Below are positions 1 to 5,792 of a stretch of 7,861 bases of DNA, one piece after another; positions within the stretch are counted from its first letter, which is position 1; the number at the start of each line of letters is the position of its first letter. The translations under genes and the position numbers were made by a program. The notes beneath the pieces are model-generated. The model was given only the letters and a program-made list of their open reading frames with translations. It was not told the origin of the DNA and ran no database searches. The DNA is from Chloroflexota bacterium (GTDB lineage Bacteria; Chloroflexota; UBA4733): NCBI GenBank assembly GCA_025980355.1, contig JAICXR010000140.1, positions 1 to 7,861 on the forward strand. Direction: 5' to 3'.

Positions 1-1840
1 TCTCATACCCGGTCCTCGTTGCCTCGTCGTCGATCCAGGCGTCCGGGACGTGCGGCAGCACCTCGCGGCGGAAGAATGCTTCGATGCCGCATGGCTCCAA
101 GAGCGGCACCTGCTCGCTGTCGCGTAGTTCGGCGTCCGGCTCGTATTCGACGACGCGCGGGACGCCGCCGATGACCATAGAGAAGCGGCCGAGCACGGGG
201 TTGGCTTCCACACCCTTCAGGATGCGCTTGAGGACGGGAGGGGCGGTCTCGTCCCGACACCCGGTCGCAAGGAGCGTCTTGATTTCCTTGGCGCTGTGGA
301 CCCGCTGCGGGTCGATGCCACGCAGCCGTAGGGGCCGTTCCACGCTGAACTTCCAGTAGCCGAACGCTGAATTCGGGAAGATCTTAGAGTGTTCGGCTTC
401 TTCGAACTTTAAGAACTGCTCGCAGATCGTGCGGAGGTCCTCCTCGGCCAGTTCGCAGTTCTTCTTGCCGAGGTTCTTGCGCAGCGGGCGGTACCAACCG
501 GTGGCGTCGATGAGTTGCACCTTGCCCCGCCGATGCGCAGGCTTTCGGTTGGTGAGGACCCAGATGTAGGTGGCGATGCCCGTGTTGTAGAAGAGGTTCA
601 GCGGCAAGGCGATGATCGCTTCCAGCCAGTCCTGCTCGATGATCCAGCGGCGGATGTTGGACTCGCCCTGGCCGGCGTCTCCCGTGAATAGCGCCGAGCC
701 GTTGTGGACCTCGGCGATGCGGCTACCAAACGGCGTGTCCTGCTTCATCTTGCTGAGCATATTGACGAGGAACATGAGCTGGCCGTCGCTGGAGCGCGTG
801 AGGAGGGAGAACGCCGGATCATCGGCATAGGGGACGACGTAGCGGGAGTCCTTGAGGTCGCCCTTGCCGCCCATGCGCTCCAGGTCGGTTTTCCAGCTTT
901 TGCCGTAGGGCGGATTGGAGAGCATGAAGTCGAACTGCCCGGCAGGGAAGCCGTCCTGGGAGAGCGCCGAGCCATGGCGGAAGTTCTCCGCCTCCTCGCC
1001 CTCCCCTTTCAGGAGGAGGTCGGCCTTGCTGATGGCGTAGGTCTCGCCGTTCACCTCCTGGCCGAATAGGTGGACCGCCACCTCCTTGCCACGTTCGCCC
1101 GCGAGCCGGTGCAGCGTCTCCTCGGCTACGCTGAGCATGCCGCCGGTCCCGCAAGCGCCGTAGTAGACCAGGTAGGTGCCGGACTCGATCTGCTCCGCCA
1201 CCGGTAGGAAGATCAGGTTGGCCATCAGCGTCACCACGTCGCGCGGCGTGAAGTGTTCGCCGGCCTCCTCGTTGTTCTCCTCGTTGAAGCGGCGGATCAG
1301 CTCCTCGAAGATCGTGCCCATGGCGTGGTTGTCGAGCCCGGGCAGGCGGACGGTACCGTCGTACCGGTAGGCCGGCTCCGGACTCAGGTTGATCGTCGGA
1401 TCGAGGAACTTCTCGATCACGTTGCCGAGGACATCGGCGTCAACCAGTGTAGGGACCTGGTTGCGGAACGTGAACTTGTCGAGGATATCCTGGATATTCG
1501 GCGAGAAGCCGTCCAGATACTCCTCAAAGTCCGCTTTCAGTTGCTGTTGCCGGGAGCGAGAGCGCAGGTTACGGAGCAAAAAGGGCGAAGCGTTGTAGAA
1601 GGATTGCCGGGCGGCCTGCCGGAGCGCCGCGTCCTGGTGGACGATCCCGGCGGCGTCCAGGCGCGCCTTCATCTGCAGGACATCCTGCTTGGTCGGCTCC
1701 AGCACCGCGTCGAGGCGGCAGATCACCGTCATCGGCAGAATAACGTCGCGGTACTTACCGCGCACGTAGAAGTCGCGCAGCACGTCGTCGGCGATGCGCC
1801 AGATGAAGTTGGCGATCCAGGTGAGCTGGCTTTGCTCCAC
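1..1840 (-). CDS. hsdM: Type I restriction-modification DNA methylase subunit (HsdM-like), C-terminus cut by window edge
   Basis: N6-adenine DNA methyltransferase subunit of a type I restriction-modification system; with an HsdS specificity subunit it would methylate adenine in a split target using S-adenosylmethionine. An open frame of 613 codons runs without a stop from a GTG at 1840 to the left edge. It begins VEQSQLTWIANFIWRIADDV, a typical HsdM N-terminal helical domain (about residues 5-165), followed by GEHFTPRDVV near the entry to the methylase fold, AdoMet motif I GACGTGGM (228-235), and catalytic motif IV NPPY (309-312). The C-terminal part (VVEYEPDAELRDSEQVPLL, then FFRREVLPHVPDAW) matches the conserved HsdM tail, of which perhaps a few dozen residues are missing. 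No other upstream in-frame start exists before the stop of the preceding gene; GAGGAG lies 11 bases ahead. Oddities: residue 227, usually acidic in motif I, is Tyr, and the middle insert of longer relatives is absent. The family call is secure; activity is not. Confidence 0.93.
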   Translation of the reverse strand, partial: MEQSQLTWIANFIWRIADDVLRDFYVRGKYRDVILPMTVICRLDAVLEPTKQDVLQMKARLDAAGIVHQDAALRQAARQSFYNASPFLLRNLRSRSRQQQLKADFEEYLDGFSPNIQDILDKFTFRNQVPTLVDADVLGNVIEKFLDPTINLSPEPAYRYDGTVRLPGLDNHAMGTIFEELIRRFNEENNEEAGEHFTPRDVVTLMANLIFLPVAEQIESGTYLVYYGACGTGGMLSVAEETLHRLAGERGKEVAVHLFGQEVNGETYAISKADLLLKGEGEEAENFRHGSALSQDGFPAGQFDFMLSNPPYGKSWKTDLERMGGKGDLKDSRYVVPYADDPAFSLLTRSSDGQLMFLVNMLSKMKQDTPFGSRIAEVHNGSALFTGDAGQGESNIRRWIIEQDWLEAIIALPLNLFYNTGIATYIWVLTNRKPAHRRGKVQLIDATGWYRPLRKNLGKKNCELAEEDLRTICEQFLKFEEAEHSKIFPNSAFGYWKFSVERPLRLRGIDPQRVHSAKEIKTLLATGCRDETAPPVLKRILKGVEANPVLGRFSMVIGGVPRVVEYEPDAELRDSEQVPLLEPCGIEAFFRREVLPHVPDAWIDDEATRTGYE

Positions 1841-1867
1841 GCCGTTGCAGTCTCCTCGGCGTGGGCG

Positions 1868-3325
1868 CTACGACCGCACGGCCTTTTGCAGGAGCCCCGT
1901 CGTGATCGGGGCGAGCACGGCCGCCAGTTGGCTCGGGGTGCGCTTGTTGTCCCAGTAGGGGCTGAACTCTTTCCCCCAGGCCGAATCCATATCCTGGAAC
2001 TCGGTGGTGACCGGCTCGTCGCGCGAGTTGGCGAGGCCGTCGGAGTAGTTCTTCCAGTTGACGCCGGGCTGCTTGGCGATCAGGTACGTCCCGGCATCAC
2101 CCACCGCCTTGCGCGACGGCACCCCCTCCGTCAGCAGGGCGCTCTCCGGCGACCCGAAGAAGTCCACCGCCTTCCAGACGGCGTCGATCTGCTTCGTCTC
2201 GGCGGCGATGGCGTAGCCGTCGGCCGGCGCGCGGGTCGTCGCCACGGTCTGGCCGGGCGGCAGCGGCAGCGGCGCGACATCCCAATCGACGTTCGGCACC
2301 GGCGCCAGGATGTTGGCCTCCCCGCAGTTGTTGAACCACATCCCGATGCGACCGGCGTAGAACATCTTGTCCACGCCGGGCTTGGCGTCCGCCGGCGACA
2401 ACGCCACCTTGTATTTGTAGATGAGGTCCTGCAAGAACTGCAACGCGGTCTGATCGGGCGCCTGATCGAGCATGGACTTGGCCCGCCGGTCGTCCAGGAT
2501 GTGGCCGCCGCCAGACCAGATGTAGGGCTGGGCGTAGACCCACCAGGTCGGGTGGTAATAGCCGAAGGTCTGTTGCGCGCCCGTCCCGCCGCTCAACTTC
2601 TGGGCGACGGCGAGGAAGGCGTCCCAGGTCCACGCCGGGTCACCCCAGGTATATTTCGGAAAGGGCACCTGCTTGTTCTGGAAGAGCGTCTTGTTGTAGA
2701 AGATGAGGGCGGGCTTGCTCTCGTAGGGATAGATGAACAGCTTCCCGGCCCATTGCGAGCGGCCCCAATCCACCGCATAGAAGTCGGCCGCTTTGACGGT
2801 GGTGCTTCGAGCAGCGAGCGGCGTGAGGTCGTAGAGGGCCTTCTGGACCGCGAACGTCGGCATTCGCTTGCTCTCGAACTCCATGATGTCCGGCGGCGTG
2901 CCCCCGGCCATCTCCGTCTCGTACTTGGTGTAGGAGTTGGTGATGAGGACGACGTCGACCCGGAGCGAGGGATCCTGCTTCGCCAGGTCGGCGGCGAGCT
3001 TCGTCCACTTCTCCAGGTTCGGCGTGTCCGAATACATCTCGAAGCGGATGTTCGGGTTCTTGACCCCCGGCGACGTCGCGCGCTGCTCGGTCGCGCTCGT
3101 CGTTGCTGCGGCTTTCGCCGAGGTGGCGACCGATGTTTGGGCGGTGCTGGCGCTGGTAGCCGGCTGGGACGCTGCCGACGCCGACCCAGCGTTGGACGAC
3201 GCCCCGCCCGCCCCGCAGGCGGCGAGCGACACGGCACCCGCCAGTGCCGCCGCTCCGGCAAGGAAACGCCGGCGGCTCAGCTGGCTCGCCGCGGTGATGG
3301 GGTGCGCAACGGGGACGCGTGCCAT
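1868..3325 (-). CDS. ABC transporter extracellular solute-binding lipoprotein (family 1, sugar-type)
   Basis: Periplasmic or cell-surface binding protein that captures a small solute, probably a sugar or oligosaccharide, and delivers it to an ABC permease. It is 485 residues, within the usual range for family 1. The N-terminus shows a twin-arginine motif SRRRFL (17-22), a hydrophobic stretch and a lipobox LAAC with the lipidated Cys at 37. A Ser/Ala/Thr-rich linker of roughly 55 residues follows, then the binding fold starting IRFEMYSDTPNLEKW; PPDIMEFES and the Trp/Tyr-rich YYHPTWWVYAQPYIW region are typical of sugar binders, and the C-terminal lobe carries WKAVDFFGSPESA. The ATG start is supported by AAAGGA 8 bases upstream and a good promoter. 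Neither MalF/MalG-type permeases nor an ATPase flank it: downstream is a DNA methylase and upstream a divergent kinase. It is therefore an orphan binding protein, or it has been cut off from its operon. The substrate cannot be read from the sequence. Confidence 0.9.
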   Translation of the reverse strand: MARVPVAHPITAASQLSRRRFLAGAAALAGAVSLAACGAGGASSNAGSASAASQPATSASTAQTSVATSAKAAATTSATEQRATSPGVKNPNIRFEMYSDTPNLEKWTKLAADLAKQDPSLRVDVVLITNSYTKYETEMAGGTPPDIMEFESKRMPTFAVQKALYDLTPLAARSTTVKAADFYAVDWGRSQWAGKLFIYPYESKPALIFYNKTLFQNKQVPFPKYTWGDPAWTWDAFLAVAQKLSGGTGAQQTFGYYHPTWWVYAQPYIWSGGGHILDDRRAKSMLDQAPDQTALQFLQDLIYKYKVALSPADAKPGVDKMFYAGRIGMWFNNCGEANILAPVPNVDWDVAPLPLPPGQTVATTRAPADGYAIAAETKQIDAVWKAVDFFGSPESALLTEGVPSRKAVGDAGTYLIAKQPGVNWKNYSDGLANSRDEPVTTEFQDMDSAWGKEFSPYWDNKRTPSQLAAVLAPITTGLLQKAVRS

Positions 3326-3351
3326 GGTATTGATCCTTTCCCTCCGGCGCC

Positions 3352-3380
3352 ATTATCGTGGCGTTGTCGTAGCCGGTCAA
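3352..3380 (-). promoter_or_regulatory. Sigma-70-type promoter of the solute-binding protein gene
   Basis: On the minus strand, TTGACC (3380-3375) and GATAAT (3357-3352) are separated by exactly 17 bases; each hexamer matches the housekeeping consensus at five of six positions. The predicted transcription start, near 3345, leaves a leader of about 20 bases that contains the AAAGGA ribosome-binding site before the ATG at 3325. The position and match make this the best-supported promoter in the window, though it is inferred from pattern alone. Confidence 0.7.
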
Positions 3381-3427
3381 GCTGCTCGGCGCCCCCTCAC
3401 CCGTCCCCGACCGGCCATTCTGGGTAT

Positions 3428-3445
3428 CGACCAAAGTCCGACCAA
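3428..3445 (+). repeat. 11-base-period direct repeat, candidate operator in the divergent region
   Basis: CGACCAA occurs at 3428-3434 and again at 3439-3445. The two copies start 11 bases apart, that is, on the same face of the helix. A further CGACC lies at 3408-3412, 20 bases before the first copy, and a related inverted half site TTGTCGG lies at 3464-3470. The cluster sits between the divergent promoters of the binding-protein and kinase genes, upstream of the kinase -10 and of the binding-protein -35, where an activator would act. The neighbouring LuxR-class regulator is a natural candidate to bind here, but this is inference; seven-base matches can arise by chance. Confidence 0.35.
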
Positions 3446-3498
3446 CATCAAGCCCTCGGCCCCTTGTCGGCGTCGCCTCTGTAGCGGAACCTTATCGG

Positions 3499-3504
3499 TA
3501 CAAT
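3499..3504 (+). promoter_or_regulatory. Candidate -10 element for the kinase-regulator operon
   Basis: TACAAT matches the TATAAT consensus at five of six positions and lies 31 bases before the likely TTG start of the kinase, which would give a short leader. No convincing -35 hexamer is present 16-18 bases upstream, so the promoter, if real, probably depends on an activator or another sigma factor. Confidence 0.35.
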
Positions 3505-3523
3505 AGCGGGAACAGCGCGTGAC

Positions 3524-3538
3524 GGAGGGGTGAACTTG
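3524..3538 (+). promoter_or_regulatory. Ribosome-binding site that decides the kinase start (TTG at 3536)
   Basis: GGAGG at 3524-3528 is the only strong Shine-Dalgarno sequence here. It lies 7 bases before TTG at 3536 but only 1 base before the in-frame GTG at 3530, which is too close for normal initiation. The TTG is therefore the more likely start, shortening the protein by two residues to 480. Confidence 0.6.
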
Positions 3539-4978
3539 CTCCAGGACGCCGGTGCCGGTCTCCTGCCGATCCGGCAGGCGCAACGGCGGCTCTTCGCCGG
3601 CCTCCGGCGGCACTGGACGCTGTCGGCGCAGTTCCTGCTCGCCAGCCTGATCATCTCCATCGGCGGCATGCTGGTGATCGGCCTGTTGGTCAGCCGGCAG
3701 ATCGAAGACGGCGTCCTCAACCGGACCGCCTCGATCACCGCGCTCTACGTCGACAGCGTCGTGGCGCCCCGCCTGCAGGCCCTGGCGGAACAGCCCCGCC
3801 TGGACGACGCCCAGGTCAAGACGCTGACCTGGCTACTCACCAGCACGCCGTTGGCCGACCGCATCGTCACCTACAAGGTCTGGTCGCTCCAGGGAGAGGT
3901 GCTCTACAGTCCCGACCCCCAACTGATCGGGCAACACTTCCCCATCGATACGGGCCTCGCCCAGGCGATGCATGGCACGGTGAGCGTGGATATGAGCGAC
4001 CTCACCGAGCCGGAGAATGTCGCCGAACGGCAGCGGTGGAAGCGCCTGGTGGAGGTGTACGTCCCCGTGCGCGACGGCACCCGCCAGCGCGTGATCGCCG
4101 TCACAGAGTTCTACCAGCTACCGGACGAAATCGATGGGGCGATCACCGCCGCCCTCTGGCGCACCTGGGCCATAGTCGCCGGGACGACCCTGGTGATGTA
4201 CGTGCTCCTCGCCGGGATCGTGCGGCGCGGCAGTAACACCATCGTTCAGCAGCAGCGGGCGTTGCGCGAGAAGGTGCTGGAGCTCTCCCAGTTGCTTGCC
4301 CAGAATCAGCGGCTGCACGAGCGCGTCCGGCAGGCGGCGAACCGGACCACGGCGCTGAACGAGCAGTCGCTGCGCCGCATCGGGGCCGACCTGCACGACG
4401 GGCCGGCCCAGGCCCTGGCGCTCGCCCTCCTGCGCCTGGATACGGTCGCACCGAGCGAGGGGGAACCGTCCCGCCAGTCGGAGGCGCTGGCCGTGGTGCA
4501 GAAAGCGGTGAAAGAGGCGATGGGCGAGGTGCGGGCGATCGCCACCGGCCTGCGCCTGCCGGAGCTGCAGCCCCTGTCACTGACCGAGGTGGCGGAGCGA
4601 GCGGTGCAGGCGCACGAGCGCCGCAGCGGGACGCCGGTGGAACTGCGCCTCGATGCCTTGCCGGAGCAGGCGCCGCTGGCCGTCAAGATCGCGCTCCTGC
4701 GGTCGTTGCAGGAAACGCTGTCCAACGCCACCCGGCACGGCGGCGGCATCGACGTGCGGGCCCACGTCTGGGTCGAAGCGGACCGTCTCTACCTGACCGT
4801 GTCGGATGCCGGGCCGGGCTTCGACTGGACGGCGGTAGACACGGACGGGCACCTCGGGCTGGCCGGCGTCCGGGAGCGGGCGGAACTGCTCGGTGGGCAT
4901 TTCCACATCGGCACCGCTCCGGCCCGGGGCGCCGTCGTGCAGATGTACTGGCCACTGGTCGATGGGGATGAAGGATGA
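3536..4978 (+). CDS. Membrane-bound two-component sensor histidine kinase, NarL/DegS class (HisKA_3)
   Basis: Senses an extracytoplasmic signal and phosphorylates the partner regulator encoded directly downstream. Numbering from TTG at 3536 (480 residues): transmembrane helix 1 at about 29-52, an extracytoplasmic sensor domain of about 150 residues (cache-like in length and look, with YKVWSLQGEVLYSPDP), transmembrane helix 2 at about 208-229, then a long coiled coil (about 234-275). The HisKA_3 dimerisation box reads RRIGADLHDGPAQAL with phospho-acceptor His287. The HATPase_c domain has the N box ETLSNATRHGGG (Asn397), the G1 box DAGPGFD (Asp424) and the G2 box GHLGLAGVRERAELLGG. All residues needed for kinase activity appear intact. 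The stop overlaps the regulator start as ATGA, indicating translational coupling. The ligand is unknown; the divergent solute-binding lipoprotein is a candidate partner. An in-frame GTG at 3530 is an alternative but poorly spaced start. Confidence 0.93.
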   Translation: MLQDAGAGLLPIRQAQRRLFAGLRRHWTLSAQFLLASLIISIGGMLVIGLLVSRQIEDGVLNRTASITALYVDSVVAPRLQALAEQPRLDDAQVKTLTWLLTSTPLADRIVTYKVWSLQGEVLYSPDPQLIGQHFPIDTGLAQAMHGTVSVDMSDLTEPENVAERQRWKRLVEVYVPVRDGTRQRVIAVTEFYQLPDEIDGAITAALWRTWAIVAGTTLVMYVLLAGIVRRGSNTIVQQQRALREKVLELSQLLAQNQRLHERVRQAANRTTALNEQSLRRIGADLHDGPAQALALALLRLDTVAPSEGEPSRQSEALAVVQKAVKEAMGEVRAIATGLRLPELQPLSLTEVAERAVQAHERRSGTPVELRLDALPEQAPLAVKIALLRSLQETLSNATRHGGGIDVRAHVWVEADRLYLTVSDAGPGFDWTAVDTDGHLGLAGVRERAELLGGHFHIGTAPARGAVVQMYWPLVDGDEG

Positions 4979-5613
4979 CGGACGCCATCCGTGTGATCGT
5001 GGCGGACGACCATCCGCTTTACCTGGAAGGGCTGCTCACGTCCCTGCGTGCCTCGCCGGAGATCGCCCTCCAGGGCCAATCGACGACGGCCGCCGGGGCC
5101 TTACGCCTGGCCAGGGAGCATTTGCCGGACGTCGCGTTGCTGGACATCACCATGCCGGGGGGCGGGCTGGAGGCGGCGCGCCAGATCTCCGCCGCCTGCC
5201 CGGCAACGAAGATCGTGATGCTCACCGCCTCGGAGGACGAGGACGACGTCGTGGCCTCGCTCAAAGCGGGGGCCTCCGGCTACATCCTCAAAGGCGTCAC
5301 CGGCCGGGAGTTGGTAGGCATCGTCCGCTCGGTCGCCGCCGGCGAGGTCTACGTTGCGCCCCGGCTCGCCTGGCTCCTGCTCCGCGAACTCTCGCGCCCG
5401 CGCAAGCGCGGGCCGCTAGAGGAACTGACCACCCGGGAACGGGAGGTATTGGAGTTGGTCGCCAACGGCCTGAGCAACCAGGCCATCGGCGACCAACTCG
5501 GTCTGGCCGAGAAGACGATCAAGCACTATATGACGAACATCCTGGCCAAGCTCCACGTCCGCAGCCGGGTCGAAGCGGCACTGTTGGCGCAGAAGGCGGG
5601 GATCGGCGAGTGA
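4975..5613 (+). CDS. Two-component response regulator, NarL/LuxR family (receiver plus helix-turn-helix)
   Basis: Cytoplasmic transcription regulator activated by phosphotransfer from the upstream kinase. It is 212 residues, standard for the NarL/FixJ class. The receiver domain (about 5-122) has the acidic pair Asp11-Asp12, phospho-acceptor Asp57 in LLDITMPGG, the switch Thr84 and the conserved Lys106 in GYILKG. After a linker containing RPRKRG comes a LuxR-type helix-turn-helix (about 147-206): LTTREREVLELVANGLSNQ, then the recognition-helix region AEKTIKHYMTNILAKLHV. The ATG overlaps the kinase stop by ATGA, so the two are co-translated. Nothing is missing or degraded. Targets cannot be read directly; the kinase's own promoter region and the divergent binding-protein gene, with a helical-phase direct repeat between them, are the obvious candidates. 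Confidence 0.95.
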   Translation: MTDAIRVIVADDHPLYLEGLLTSLRASPEIALQGQSTTAAGALRLAREHLPDVALLDITMPGGGLEAARQISAACPATKIVMLTASEDEDDVVASLKAGASGYILKGVTGRELVGIVRSVAAGEVYVAPRLAWLLLRELSRPRKRGPLEELTTREREVLELVANGLSNQAIGDQLGLAEKTIKHYMTNILAKLHVRSRVEAALLAQKAGIGE

Positions 5614-5642
5614 CCAGAAGGCCCTCTCTCTGGCTTCGCCAT

Positions 5643-5666
5643 CTCTCCCCCAATTCTGGGGGAGAG
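5643..5666 (+). repeat. Hairpin unit 1 of the intergenic palindrome
   Basis: CTCTCCCCC and GGGGGAGAG form a 9-base-pair GC-rich stem, extended by an A-T pair to leave a four-base ATTC loop. No T-run follows on either strand, so it is not a classical intrinsic terminator by itself, although it would fold very stably in RNA or single-stranded DNA just after the response regulator stop. Confidence 0.75.
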
Positions 5667-5750
5667 CCAGCATCGGGCGTTTGGTAGCCCATCCCGAACG
5701 ATGCCGCACAGGGATGGTCCAAGGAAGCCGCCATCATCCCCACCGCGTTC

Positions 5751-5774
5751 CTCTCCCCCAGAATTGGGGGAGAG
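5751..5774 (-). repeat. Hairpin unit 2, exact inverted copy of unit 1
   Basis: The same 24-base sequence as unit 1 in the opposite orientation, with an identical 10-base-pair stem and a four-base loop. It lies 19 bases beyond the cupredoxin stop codon, in the right place to cap that transcript's 3' end. Exact identity between the copies points to a repeated family rather than chance. Confidence 0.75.
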
Positions 5775-5792
5775 GTCAGGAGAGAGGGCCCC

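Larger units (their letters stand above)
5620..5790. repeat. Nested inverted-repeat intergenic element (BIME/MITE-like)
   Basis: The gap between the convergent regulator and cupredoxin genes is almost entirely a dyad-symmetric element. GGCCCTCTCTC at 5620-5630 is the exact reverse complement of 5780-5790. Inside are two 24-base palindromes (5643-5666 and 5751-5774) that are exact reverse complements of each other, and CCATCCC (5689-5695) pairs with GGGATGG (5711-5717). All pairs centre near 5703-5708. The layout resembles paired REP units (BIMEs) or a small non-autonomous inverted-repeat element. It has no coding capacity and no transposase nearby. It may also act as a bidirectional transcription barrier between the two genes. 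Confidence 0.7.

Noticed and set aside
1841..1867. Programmed readthrough fusing the binding protein to the methylase
   Set aside because: The frames agree and only one TAG intervenes, but the stop context shows no readthrough signal, the methylase has its own Shine-Dalgarno sequence and start, and a lipoprotein-methylase fusion makes no cellular sense.
1253..3484. Long plus-strand open frame of 743 codons
   Set aside because: It lies antisense to the methylase and binding-protein genes with codons in register with theirs. Its translation is Arg/Val/Leu/Gly-rich without a recognisable domain, and both opposite genes have clear family motifs; it is a GC-rich shadow.
5643..5666. Classical rho-independent terminator
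   Set aside because: The stem is strong but no run of T follows on either strand, so it was listed as a repeat with possible barrier function only.
4893..5687. Plus-strand open frame of 264 codons overlapping the response regulator
   Set aside because: It runs through the kinase end and the complete regulator gene in another frame. The regulator has all receiver and helix-turn-helix residues, while this frame gives an Arg/Gly/Pro-rich product with no domain.
5643..5774. CRISPR-like repeat pair
   Set aside because: Only two copies, in opposite orientation and self-palindromic with 84 bases between them; no direct repeat-spacer array and no cas genes.
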